From Leucogyrophana mollusca (taxonomy: Eukaryota > Basidiomycota > Agaricomycetes > Boletales), in NCBI GenBank assembly GCA_021014945.1, contig MU266479.1, positions 1 to 64,000 on the forward strand: a DNA stretch of 64,000 nucleotides, in the 5' to 3' direction. Below the pieces are notes generated by a model, which had not been told where the DNA came from, did no database searches, and saw nothing but the letters and a program-made list of their open reading frames with translations. Position numbers and translations under genes: made by a program. Positions 51,236 through 62,475 of this stretch are shown here, one piece after another. Position 1 is the first letter of the stretch, and each line of letters begins with the position of its first letter.

Positions 51236-52600
51236 ATGTTTTACTACATCTCATTCCTGCGTCCACCGCCAGAACAAGCTCCAGTTGCCGGTGAACCAAT
51301 CATAATAACCCCCCAAATCGCCAATGACCTTCGAACGGAATTTTTCAATGGCGAACAAGACATCTTCTACTCCTGGTTCTTGCTCTCTCCAAAGCCGACA
51401 GTACCTATCCTTACGCCACCCCGCAAATTGACTACCTGGCGAAGTTCAAACGCGTACAAGGAGATCGCAATGCCGCGCCCCCCGAATGTCCGGAGCGGGC
51501 AAAGCTGGCGTCTTATCCTGAGTGCAGGCGACTCGATTCTGGACCAATTTATTCCTATTGAAAAAGAGGGGCTTGGTGGCATTCCGTTCTCCGTCATGTC
51601 TCTCCCGATTTTGTTTGGTCAGCGGGGAGTGAACGGTGCTAAACAGGAAGAAATCGAGCGCTCGTTCACGATTTCGATCCCACCTGAAAACCATCGGTTT
51701 TTCAATATCAGAGAGCGTACATCATTTGATCTCGACAAGGTTTGTCAATACTGTCTTCTAGGTGTGCTCATTGACTCGACGTGACATAGAAAATTTGGGA
51801 CAGCGGCGTTGGGCTGAGCTCGTGGCTCTTTAATCTGTATTCTGGCCAAGTCGAGGTGCCACCAACGGGGGCGCTGGCCAAGCTGAAGCGAAGGCTGTTC
51901 TCCCCAGATTTCCGGAATATCCTGGAACTAGGCAAGGCTGTAGAGGGTGTTCAGCACGACCAAATTCTTATTTCACTCTTTCAGGTGCTGGAACGGGTAT
52001 TGTCGCCGTTACGTTGAGCATCTTGCGCTCAGATCTCAATCTTCCTGAATCGTCCGGGCATATAATCGCGACTGATCTTCGTAAGTGGTCTTTCACGACA
52101 ATCGGCGCCCGCTCAATGGAACCAGTCTCTGCGATGCCACTTCTGGAGCACAACATCGCTTTTAACGGTTTCCACTGTTCACTGGGCGTCATTCCCGAGG
52201 CTGCCGTGCTAGACTGGGAGAACGAGGAGCTCCCCTCCGTCATCTCATCTTTTGGTAATGGCCTAGATGTTATCGTGTACGCATTTTGTTGCACGAAGCT
52301 GCGTTCTACACTAACCGGCGGCATCAACTCCCCTAAAGGATGGCTGATGTGACATACAACACTTCGTCCTTCCCCGCGCTCATCAGCACCTTATCGCGCC
52401 TGATCCACTACTCGATATCTAAAACTTCCAATCCAAACCCACCACTTATTCTCCTTGGATACAAGGAGCGTGATCCTGCCGAGAAGACATTGTGGGATAT
52501 GGCAGCGAAGATTCCGATCAAGCTTGATAAGGTAGGCGAAAGCCCTGGAGCTGGCGGTATGCCGGTTGAGATTTGGCTGGGCCAAGTGACGGGCCCTTGA
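51236..52600 (+). CDS. METTL21-family protein-lysine methyltransferase
   Basis: The start MFYYISFLRPPPEQAP is the conserved N-terminus of this fungal group, so 51236 is preferred over the upstream Met at 51134. Then come TPQIANDLRTEFFNGEQDIF and YSWFLLSPKP, and the METTL21 landmark KIWDSGVGLSSWLFNLYSGQ. The SAM site is NILELGAGTGIVAVTLSIL followed by IIATDLRKW. The post-fold motif is LDVIVMADVTYNTSSFPALI, the typical DxxY motif of the class, then NPPLILLGYKERDPAEKTLW. The stop is at 52598-52600. It probably methylates a lysine on a chaperone or translation factor; the substrate is not known. It converges on the DSC1 gene (106-base gap). Confidence 0.82.
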
Positions 52601-52706
52601 GCGTTGGGAACTACAAAACACTCTACTGTACATATTAGTACTATCCAGATTCGAGTCCAACAATGCATGGATGGCAGAAGTATATGCTAAGACGTGATGG
52701 GGAACG

Positions 52707-55589
52707 CTACAGTGGCGGGAGCGGCCGGCGACATTGCGGACAGATGTTCTGCGGGGGTATTGTTGGTCAACTGTCGCCGAACATGTTTGCGGTAGCCCAC
52801 CTTGATAGCCAGCCACTACGAGAGGTAACAATAAGTCAGCGGATGGCTCAGAGAGATAAAATCCACAGCATACCTTCTCTAGACACTCAGTATGCTTACG
52901 AAAAGAAAATACCTGTCACCAAAAACCGACAACACAGCCAGACATAAGGGCCACTCACAAACAGGTGGTGACAGGGCGCGAGGCTATAATTCCTCCGCGC
53001 GCTGACCTTGTGCAGTAACCCTCCAGTAACAGGCTGACGTAACTTCTGATCGTCGGCGTATATGCTCTCCATGCATATGGCACAGTCGCCAAGCGAATGA
53101 TCCGGCGCCTCGGGGTCCGACGTAGACAACGGGAGTGGAGGGTGGTAGTCGTGTATTGGCGCTGTAGTAAACTAACACACATGAGGGGCAGTAAGTCGAA
53201 GGAGTGAAGTATGCCACAATCACGGCACCCACACTATCAGGGAGGAAGAAAGTTGGCCCCAGATGCTGTTGAAGAAACACGACAAGTACTTGAAGCATAA
53301 CAAAGAAAGTTAGGTAGTAAACCCATCCTATGAGGTGATGCACAAGATCAGGAGAGTGCAAATCAAAGGCCATCACAACTCACGTCGCTGCTCCACATCA
53401 AGGACATTCTTTGGGCAACTCAGAAAGTCTAAAGACAGACCACATCAGTACAACTCATTCTGTTCTGTGAATAGACAACACTCACACAGTGCAAAATAGA
53501 GCCTGCAAATGGATGTCCCCACCAGGTATTCTACACTCAGTGCGCTACTCCTCCTCCGCCTGGCAGAGCGGACGATCTGTGGCAACCAAAAGAGTGAATA
53601 CATACTGGCGACAAAAAGTAGCGCTAGTGAGGGAGAAACGATGACGCGGACAATGAAAGTGAGGAAGAAAAACATTCCCATCCCTGAGCATCAAATGTAA
53701 GCCGATGCAAATAGAGTAACGTAGTTCATTATGATCGACGTACATATGCGGGCTTGTGGGTCTGATTGAAGATGCTGAAGCAAGAGACTGAAAAAGGATG
53801 GATTGGTGGGACGAGTAGGGGGAGGGGAGGGCTGCACTGGAGCAGCTTGGGGGATAGTGGCTGCAGGGGTGGATTCCAGCACGACAGGCGCGCTTTGTGG
53901 CGGAGGGATGATCGGAGGAGCTACTGCATCTTCTGGAGCTTGTATCTGGTTGATGAGAATAGCAAATTGCTAGTGAATTGTTGGTGGCCGTCAGCACTAT
54001 CCGGACGACAGGTGGCAGGTCATGACACTTACGGATTCATAAGCAAACAAGACACAGGCGAGAAATGCCGGTGCTACGAGAGAGAGTGAAGGGCGTCCGT
54101 TTGCCAAGATGGCAAAAGTTATGTGACCGGCGAAGGACACTGCATCAACAATTGCCTGCGTGAGGAAGGTCCAGAGCGAGACACGGGATATTCCTGCGGG
54201 TGTGCGGCAACGCTCCATTTGACGGGAGAGGAGAATGAGCAGAGCGAGGTAAAAAAGCGCAGACAGACCGGCGTCTGTGATGGAGTGAAAGTTAATCTTT
54301 AACGTCGCAGAAGTCCTTATAACTTACAGGTGGTGACTTTACGAAAGAACGTCTGCGACCGCAAGCCCTCCGTGTTGTGTAAACGATACAAGATCCCGCA
54401 TTCCTTGCTCAAGAGAACACCATTCAGGGACAGCTTCGGGAATTCGACTGTATGTTTGCCCGTTGGCCTTTGCAGTTCCTCTTCTAATTCTTGCATGAGC
54501 TCCTCCGAGATCATCGACGGCTCGATCTGGGCGTACAACTCGAAACCACAACCAGGTGATGCGCTGTCCTCTGCGATCTCATCAGAAAGCGAAACAGGCA
54601 AGGGCGTGGAGATGAAATGGCACCTTCAGCGGTTTCCTGGTCTATTATGCCTGCGTCTATCATAGCCTTGACCTTGTTTATTCGTGACACCAGCTCAGGT
54701 TCTATTGCGTGGGCTGTGGCATTCTGGAGGGCGTCCGGGACAATTGCGGGCAAATACCGAATATCTATATGGTGACTGTGTGCCTGGTTAAAACTCGCCA
54801 ATGTCCTTCGGGCAGTAGGAAATTCACCCGCTTGGCTCAACGAAACCATAGATCGATCCATTTGCAAGAAACTGAACGCCCTCGAAGTCCAGCCTCATTT
54901 CCTGTGAGGTACGGGCGTCTGCAAGATCGATTCTTCCCTGCATGCAATCTTAGAGCCTGCATTCAAAGGGCACCAAGGAACGGCATACGTGAACCATCGC
55001 AATGTTCTTGAGGTCGGTTGGGGCTCGGACCAACACGCTCCAGGAGATTTTGTCCGAGGCTGTCCAATTCCAAGAACCCGTCTTGTCCGTAAGTTCCGTC
55101 ATGTTCGTGTCGCTCATCAAGGACTGCGCATAATGTGTCCAGGGGGTGTGCTCCGACGCGAGACTTGGGGGGGTGATGTTATGGAAATCAACGTCACCTC
55201 GGACAAACCCAGTGATATTGGAAAAGTACGACTGAGAGGAACCCAGACGGGGGTCAAAGGTCATGAAGGATCTGACCAGTGAACTTGTGGCAGGGTGTCT
55301 GGCTGGCTTAGCGCAAAGTTAGAGCCTTAGGAAGCTGATAAATAGGAGCAAGTACCAGGGTGAAATTGGATTCTGTCCCGTTCATCCAAGCTGTGAAATT
55401 CGATAACTGGTTGTTCAAGGACTGCAACGCGTCCTGGTAATGGTTCCGTGCTAGGAATTCGTCCCCGTTGTGGTTCGTGAGCATGAAAAGCATGAATATA
55501 ATGAATAAGAAGGAAGGTATTGAGCTCCGTTGCTGCTGCAGCCTAATGTCCGGAACCGTATTATTGGCTGCCTCCTCATCGCGTTCCAT
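52707..55589 (-). CDS. TUL1: DSC E3 ligase subunit 1 (Tul1/Dsc1), multispanning RING-H2 protein
   Basis: This is the Golgi/endosome membrane E3 of the DSC complex, which ubiquitinates membrane proteins and, in many fungi, activates SREBP. The start MERDEEAANNTVPDIRLQQQ is followed by a membrane helix (SSIPSFLFIIFMLFML). The lumenal part has several NxT/NxS sequons (SNFTAWMNGTESN, YFSNITGFVRGDVDFHNITP) and continues with VSRINKVKAMIDAGII and MQELEEELQRPTGKHTVEF. Hydrophobic exons between 53000 and 54320 give several membrane spans. The RING-H2 at the C-terminus reads DCAICMESIYADDQ, then YSLAPCHHLF, HTECLEK (52874-52894), WLAIK (52801-52815) and NICPQCRRPLPPL (52707-52748); the end NICPQCRRPLPPL is a Tul1 hallmark. 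It diverges from NNF1 (102-base gap). Confidence 0.87.
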
Positions 55590-55691
55590 TTCGTCCTCGT
55601 GGAAAGCGACAGAGGCGTGAAGCGCTCACGACCGCGGTGGCGGGATCATTGCACCGCCACAGTTCCTCACCTAAACCCGATAGCAACTTCC
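55590..55691. promoter_or_regulatory. Short divergent promoter region, DSC1 / NNF1
   Basis: 102 bases separate the start codons of two divergent genes, implying closely spaced or shared promoter elements. Confidence 0.4.
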
Positions 55692-56518
55692 ATGTCCACA
55701 ATCACTCCAGATAGCAAACGATGGACACATTTTCATTCAGCACTCCAGCTGGCAATTCAGCGCGCGGCACACAAATGGACGTAGGTACTAGTTATCGACG
55801 CTAGCTTAAACCGCTGAACTCGAAGCCAACACCGTGCAGTTACGATGACTTTAGGGAATGCTTTGCCCTGTGGTGCAAAGAAGAACCAGACGGTGCAATA
55901 GGCGTGTTTAACACGGTATCAAGGCACATGGAAGATCAGATATCTGTACGTCTCCTACTCAGTCGTTGCTTACGCGTGTCAGCTCATTCAGTCATAAAGA
56001 GCAACTGCGAAAACGCGTTTATTGAATCCAACGTCAAGGACGGGATAAATATACTGCACGCCGTCGTATCGGAAGCTCGGGCTCGGAAACAGCGCGGAGA
56101 GATTGGCGGTAAAGACATCTGGAGGGACGGGTTGAGTCCGCGAGCTGCAGTGCGAGCACAAACTGTACGCGTTATGCAGTCAGAAGTGGAAAAGCTGCGC
56201 GCCACTCTCAAAACTGTGTGTCCTTCTTGGTGGGTATTGTGCCCCTATGTGCTCACTCTTTTGGCAGCTAGAGGAGGAAAACGCGGGGCTTTGTGCACAG
56301 ATACAGCATAATGTGCATGCACAAGAGGAGGGTGACGCAAAAACGGCAGAATTGCTAGACATCCTTGATGACGTGAGCTTTTCTCGTCCACGGGCCCCTT
56401 TTACACCTGGGCTCACGCCAGGCAGGTATACTCAAAGTGGAACAAGCTTCCTCACGACGATATAGGGTTATGGACATTACAAGCAGCGGAGTCCCTTGGT
56501 TCAACTCAACCGCCGTAA
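55692..56518 (+). CDS. NNF1: Kinetochore protein Nnf1 (MIND/Mis12 complex subunit)
   Basis: The start is MSTITPDSKRWTHFHSALQL at 55692. The conserved Nnf1/PMF1 head follows: AIQRAAHKWTYDDFRECFAL and WCKEEPDGAIGVFNTVSRHM. Then comes NCENAFIESNVKDGINILHA with VVSEARARKQ, and a coiled coil (VMQSEVEKLRATLKTLEEEN, AGLCAQIQHNVHAQEEG, TAELLDILDD). In the MIND complex Nnf1 pairs with Mtw1 and binds CENP-C. The C-terminal exon is uncertain. A frame ending LWTLQAAESLGSTQPP (stop 56516-56518) looks right for the family and can be reached in phase only through a 4-nt exon at 56423-56426 with a 39-base last intron. Otherwise the frame runs on to a stop at 56463-56465. Confidence 0.8.
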
Positions 56519-56827
56519 CCAGCACATCGATTGCACAGCATCTATGGTACCACTAAAGCGAGGATACGTGGATAAAGTTCCATTACACGGGTTCATATTT
56601 GCATTTTGTGAAAATGACAAGGGGATGGTAATATCTGGAGAAATCATATATGGACAATGAACGTAAGTCTCGCTCGACTGTTAACTAGAGTTTGACGGGT
56701 TCGAGGTTACTGTGCTTGTCACAGTCTGTCACCTCCGGTCTCACTCCTTAATGGACCATTGCTGTCGACTCCTATGTCAAGCTAAAGTCCGCAAAACTGA
56801 AGGTCCAAGACACAAAAAGTTGTTTCG
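56519..56827. other. Intergenic region NNF1 / tRNA-iMet
   Basis: About 0.3 kb with no protein gene. Its right end holds the T-run terminator of the minus-strand tRNA. Confidence 0.4.
56814..56818 (-). terminator. Pol III T-run terminator of tRNA-iMet
   Basis: Five T on the minus strand, 10 bases beyond the tRNA 3' end, match a standard RNA polymerase III termination signal. Confidence 0.7.
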
Positions 56828-56901
56828 TAGCAGCAACTCGTTTCGATCGAGTGACCTCGGGGTTATGAGCCCCGCGCGCTCCCTAACTGCGCCATGCTGC
56901 T
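56828..56901 (-). tRNA. Initiator tRNA-Met (CAT anticodon)
   Basis: A perfect cloverleaf can be folded without an intron. The acceptor stem is AGCAGCA pairing with TGCTGCT (7 bp), followed by discriminator A. The D stem is GCGC/GCGC. The anticodon arm is CGGGG-CTCATAA-CCCCG with anticodon CAT. The T arm is ACTCG-ATCGAAA-CGAGT. Three features mark it as the eukaryotic initiator: A1-U72 as first pair, the T-loop ATCGAAA (A54 and A60 instead of TTCRA), and the run of three G-C pairs in the anticodon stem. Length is 74 without CCA. It supplies the Met that starts cytosolic translation. Confidence 0.95.
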
Positions 56902-57700
56902 GTGGGAAAATATCGTTTAAAATGGCAATATACCTCCAAATTCGCAGCGACTCGGATATTACAAACAAACACAATGAAACTGCCGCCAATGGCTGAGCAG
57001 ATGGCAGTGACAGTGACACGTCGAACATCACTGGTAAGCTCTATCTGGTGCCCAATAGTAATGCTGATCTGAATGAGTCAGAACACTGGGCATTGTGCGG
57101 GCATACTAGCACGTTGGAGCCGAGGAGGTATTTGAGTGCAAATGAAGATCCCTTTGGTTAACCCGTATACGCACGCTGATTCCTGAATATATACAGCCGT
57201 GTTCCTGTGTAATCATCATTTGGTGAGATATCATTACGGGCCAGCACTTCCCATTCGAGCCCCCATTCGGTTCCCTTCAGGTCAGTTAAACTGCGCTTCC
57301 CAGCTGAACTTTCTTGCTGGTTCGAGGCTGCGTGATATGCTATCCACAATTGTCGCTCTCAGGCTCTGCAGAAATGCACATTATCCCTTCCTTAATGTGA
57401 GTCGTTCGTGACAGTCAAAACCCAGTCGTCGCCTTCCTACCTTCTTCGTGGGTTTCTGCTGGCGCTCGTCGTAGATCACGCAGCTATTTTTGCACTGCTG
57501 CGCATCGTCCTTTGGCTTTTTCAACATGTAAGCAAGGGAATGCGCTGTCAAAATGCTTTCGTCACTCAGATCTGATCAATCCCTTAGACAAGTGCGGCCA
57601 GACAATATCCAACATCCAGTCGTCACGAATCACCATGATTCGGGACCAGCCAGGGGCGTAATGTAACCCCCTTGGGTTATTGCCCTTATATGACGAGGGT
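56902..57700. other. 0.8-kb intergenic region before the GH79 gene
   Basis: No gene is supported. It contains the upstream flank of the tRNA and the promoter of the GH79 gene. A GGTTCGAGGC at about 57311 resembles a B box but no cloverleaf folds around it. Confidence 0.4.
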
Positions 57701-60370
57701 ATGAAATCCTCACCGATAACTCGCCTTTCCGTCCTCCTCTCTTTGCTGCTCATTCTTACAATGCTTCCCGCTGTCACTTTGTTTTGGGTCTTATGGCTGC
57801 CCATTTTGGTCCGCGCGAGCGTCACTGTTTACAGCCAGATTCCGCTGGGAGATAGCACGGCGACGGCGGCAGGAGCAAACTATACAGGTGCAGCGGCATA
57901 CGACCCAACTGTTTTGCAACCCCCGCCCGTGCCCTCGGGGCTCCCGACGCAGTTCTCGATCCAGTTGCAAGGTAGCACATCCGCTGTATCAGGGTTGAGT
58001 ATACAGCAGAGAGGCTCGTTCTTAGGATACTCGATCGAGTTTAGTGTTATCGACCAAGTCCGTAAGTACTGCTACACCACATGTGGAGATGATTTTGATT
58101 GTCGTCGTCGTCGTCGCCGCTATCGAAGTCGGTATCAATTCGTAAGCTCTTTCTGCTATTCTTGTCCGGCAACATAAAGAATCTTTTCTCAGTTCCTTCC
58201 TGCAAGTACCTTTCTTAAATCTCATGGCCAACATTCGAGAACGGGCTGGCGAGGTTCACATTCGAGTCGGAGGAAACACACAAGAGACTGCCACACTCGT
58301 TGAGAATCTTCCGGGCGGTGTTATGATGGCCAAAGAAACCGGGGACACTGGTGATGTGGTACGTTCCGGTTTACGTCTGCGCTCATTTGGTTGATACGGA
58401 GATGCTATTTGGAAGACGCAAACACCAGCGTTGCTATACACAGCGGAAGTCCTGAACCTTTTAGGCAATATTTCGGCTCTCGTGGATGTTAAGTGGTTTC
58501 TCGGTAATTTTGTTCCTTATGCTGGGTGTTGAGGATATGCAAAATTAACTGGAACCGTTTGCCACTGGCAGGCATTCCTTTCAATGACACCAATAATCTT
58601 CGACTCGGTATTGCAGAAGTAGGCGAAGCCGTCCTGAGCGGCCCCGGGTACCTTCTTGGATTTCAAGTTGGGAACGAGGTTCGTACTATGATCAAGAATC
58701 GCCCAAATCATGGATCTAAAAACATCATGGTCCTTTCAGCCTGATCTATACGCTGCGTAGGTCTTACTCCTTTCCCTTGCTCGCCCCTGCTAAGACACGC
58801 GATGGGTGTCTAATTAGTCACGGTAACCGTCCCTCGACGTACTCTCCATACGACTACTTTGGCGAGTTTGGTGTGGTTGTCGAAGCTATAGCTAAGGACA
58901 CGAGCATACCCGTACGCGACAACCTCGTCGCTCCCAGCGTATCGGGGACATGGTCCCCCGAAATGGTCTGGAACACGGGGTTCATATCTTCATACTCGTC
59001 GAGCCTCGGTTATCTTGCCGTAGAGCAGTGAGTCATCCGCTTTGCTAGATTACCAAGGGATAAGTCCCTCATAGACCTTAGCTATCCGAGCGACAATTGC
59101 TACGCAGAATATGGCACCGGCACGCCTGTCGATCCACAAACAGCATTCCCCAGTTACCTCAACCACAATGCCGGAATCGACATTATCGCCCCTTACCTCA
59201 ATTCGACTGCCATCGCACAGCAAGTTGGAAAACCATTCATGATGCTCGAGACGAATACTGCCTCGTGTGGTGGTTTCCCGGGAATCAGTGATAGTTTCGG
59301 GGCCACGCTGTGGGCACTAGATTATGGGTTGCAAATGGCGTCCAGCAATTTCTCTGGCGCGATGCTCCACGTCGGAGGGCAGGATGTATATTACAACGTG
59401 AGTTGGGGCTGATTATGTCCTGCTCTATGCTGACGAAAGCCGAAATACCTTTTCGCACTATACACAGCCGTTCACGCGTGGGTTCCGCGTCTTTCATTCC
59501 CGATGAAGCTCACGTTATCGTTCAACAGCCCCACCAACTAACCAGTCATCGTATCATCAATGGACGATTGGCGCGATATACTACTCCACACTCGTTGTCG
59601 CCGAAGCATTTGGATCATCCGGGACCGCACAAATTATAGATCTCAACGTCAGTAGCGGTAATATTTACACTCCCGGTTATGCCATTTACGATAATGGTGG
59701 TCCTGCGAGGCTAGTGTTGATGAACTACGTGACGGACCCTTCAGGAGCGAGCGACATTACGGCGACGTTTTCGATTGGAGGGGGTGATACTGGACAAGCT
59801 AATGGGACGCCAGCACAAGTGCAAGTAAAGTAAGCTGGTTCTCATTCGAATTGACTGCCGATTCTAATCGCGTACCTGGCAGATACCTTCAAGCGCCTTC
59901 TGTTTCCGAGAAATACAATATTACATGGGCGGGCCAGGTAAGAGTTTCTCCCTGCGTACAACCCCTTCAACTCATTGCTGATGTGGACTTAGACGTTCGG
60001 TGCAAATTTTGAATCCGACGGCCGCCTGCAAGGCACCTTGAGCATCAACACGGTATCCTGCGACCAATCCACCAATACCTGCTCCGTTACTGTACCCGCT
60101 CCAGGGGCAGCCCTCGTCTTCCTCACCAGCGCCGCATTCTCCGCATCGAACCCTTCCTCGACAGAAACGTTTCCTACCACTGCGCTCACTAAAACCGACA
60201 ACACTGCAACGATCAACCCTTCAGTACTTGCTACTTCGAACGGAATGTCAGGCTCGACATGGCAGCTGGGCAGTACGAGTCAGGAGTCGCGTGGATTGAA
60301 GATGAGAGACAGCGTCTCAGCTAGGGTTGCGATGGTCGTTGTTAGTGTTGTATCAATGATACTTTGGTGA
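57701..60370 (+). CDS. Secreted glycoside hydrolase family 79 enzyme (beta-glucuronidase type), GPI-anchor signal
   Basis: The start MKSSPITRLSVLLSLLLILT gives a signal peptide; an in-frame Met seven codons earlier (57680) is possible. The N-terminal segment SIQQRGSFLGYSIEFSVIDQ is followed by the TIM-barrel parts MANIRERAGEVHIRVGGNTQ, ISALVDVKWFLGIPFND and YLLGFQVGNEPDLYA, with the acid/base Glu in NEP, which is restored by splicing. The nucleophile Glu is in PFMMLETNTASCGGFPGISD. The C-terminal beta domain (LVLMNYVTDPSG to TVSCDQSTNTCSVTVPAPGA) is the GH79C domain. A Ser/Thr-rich linker and terminal hydrophobic segment (ARVAMVVVSVVSMILW) suggest a GPI anchor. Fungal GH79 enzymes release 4-O-methyl-glucuronic or glucuronic acid from arabinogalactan proteins and related polysaccharides. 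It has about ten introns. Confidence 0.88.
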
Positions 60371-62475
60371 TAAATACGTTCAATGTATCTTCTCGGACAC
60401 AATATGAGGTCCCATGAACTCCAACTGGCGGATCTATGGGCGATCTGCTCCCCTGAGTATCCAGGATTGCTGCTCCGACCCTCGTTTACGACAAGCAAAA
60501 CTCAAAGTCTAATTCTCATTTCAAACATAAGAGTAAAAATGGCGATCCGGGGCTATACGTAGATACGAACGGGGGGACCATCTACGAGAATCTCCCAGAA
60601 CAGTAAACTTGCAGCTTATTCCTGAGTACGGCCTTGGTGGATGTACTTCCTGGTGGATTAAGATGTAAGCGTTACCGGAGGATAGCAAAGTATACTGGGA
60701 ATAGCCGGTCGCACTGGCGGTGCAAATCGAGCCGGTCGAGCCGTTCGAGCCGTCCCAGTAGTTCACTTCACTGGCAAAGAGTGTCAATGGGTCGTGTGTG
60801 AAATGGGACAGAGCTTCGGCACTTACGCATTCAAGTAATGTATGGCACCGGCCCCAACAATATCGTAACACCTTGAACATTGAACAGTCGTGGCTTCCCT
60901 GTCCACCAAAATCCGGCGATCAATACCCTGCACCACAAGTCTCGATAGCTGAATATCAGATCATCCGATAAACCATGGCTGTCCAGAGCAAATTATGCAA
61001 ACCTAGGCCTAGCTCGCTGCATCGGCCTATCGTGGATATCATCTTTATCGCGGCCTTCGTCTAGTGTGGTCAAGCTCGCTTCATGGCATCGTTATTACCC
61101 AAGGTCGATATGACTAAATCAAAGGTCGCGGATATGTCACTATTGAATGGGCAACGGAGTGGACATAGGACCTGAGAAGCTTGTGCGAGACCAAAGCGTG
61201 AGATATTGCCGCCTAGGGGTTCAATTAAAATGGTAGCGCAATTGAAGAGACGTCATAAGCTTCGTGGCGATGGTGCAAATTGAAGCGAAGGTAAAATCCA
61301 ACCGTAACAACATCTGCCACTGGGCCTTCTTCCTCGGTAGCGAGCGGTCCTAACACAGGGATTATTATCCGCGGATTGCGCCTGGATTAATGATATAGTG
61401 ATACCAGTGCCCGCAGATGTAAAGTCAAGTCTAAAGGTCCAAGTCTCCGCGTAGTTTGTCATCTTCAACCTATGTCTTCATGAGAGCATGCTGCTCCCGT
61501 CATTACCGCATGCAAGAAGCAAACAGTTGGGTAATCGATATCCCCCGTCGGTCATCCTATTGTCTTTTCGTGGGCTCGCGAGTATTGTCGACAGGATCTT
61601 GCAGTGCAGACGTAGTGGCCTAGGTAGAAGGCAGCGATCCCTGAGACGACCTGTGAGATGCCCACATGGGCTGTGGGCTGGATGAGCACCCTGCTCCGAC
61701 GACGTGTACCACTGGGTTGCTCGGTTGAATTTTTTCTGGACCTCGGGAGTGTTGGGATGGGTCTGAATACCGGCTGGTTGGCGGCGAGTTCAGCTGCAAA
61801 AAGTAGTGCTCTGATACCGTACGACCGACTACGATCCGTCAACGGTTTCGGTCGTCATCGACCTGGTTGCACCGGGATCAGCGACACCGAAGCGATTGTC
61901 TCTGTCGGTCAGAAAAATCAAACAAGATACCGCGCACTCGGAGAGAATGATGGAAAGACGCTCACGCTTTGTGGAAACGATTGTACTCGGCGGTGCTTGG
62001 GTGCTGTCGTAGGGACCAAGTCGGGGCAGGGCCTGGAACGCACATCGAGGATTTGGAATAAGCGTATATCGGACTAGAATCACCGCTCAAATTGAATACT
62101 TACGCAGCTGGATCGGCAGAGAATCTCTTCACAAATAATGGGCAAAGCTCGCACGAGCATGCAGTCCTTAATGATATCAGGTTCTCCGTTGGCTCAGGTT
62201 AGATATCCCGCGCGATTGCACTCCAGCAGTGATGGCGAACCAGCGGCCCATGGCCAACAAAGGCGCGCGTCAGCAAGGCTGGCAAGTGATTATAGCAAGA
62301 GCTTGAGAGTCAGTGCAAGTGAGCTCTCAGCGTTCCGATCACTTGCAGGTTGCTGGCAACGTTATCACGTGGAATTTAGTAATCCTTGCTTGAGCATTCA
62401 ATCAATCAATCATCGTGATGGAGCCTGTGTTTCGATGGAAAAGACACAAAGCACATAATACAAACAAGTAGACGG
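60371..62475. other. 2.1-kb stretch with no recognised gene
   Basis: Except for the weak candidate listed at 60521-60960, I see no family signature. Minus-strand frames at 61211-61390 (EEEGPVADVVTVGFYLRFNL) and 61550-62080 look partly protein-like but cannot be joined with confidence. Confidence 0.35.
60521..60960 (-). CDS. Uncharacterised gene fragment, 3' exons
   Basis: Two minus-strand exons join in phase: one ending at 60827 (QCSRCYDIVGAGAIHYLN, donor GTAAGT) and one from 60770 down (EVNYWDGSNGSTGSICTASA, YSQYTLLSSGNAYILI), with stop at 60521. The splice borders agree with the reading phase and the composition is protein-like. I do not recognise the family, and upstream exons are not resolved, so this may be the end of an orphan gene or a remnant. 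Confidence 0.3.

Noticed and set aside
57300..57325. GGTTCGAGGC, resembling a tRNA B box
   Set aside because: No T stem, anticodon arm or acceptor stem can be folded around it on either strand.
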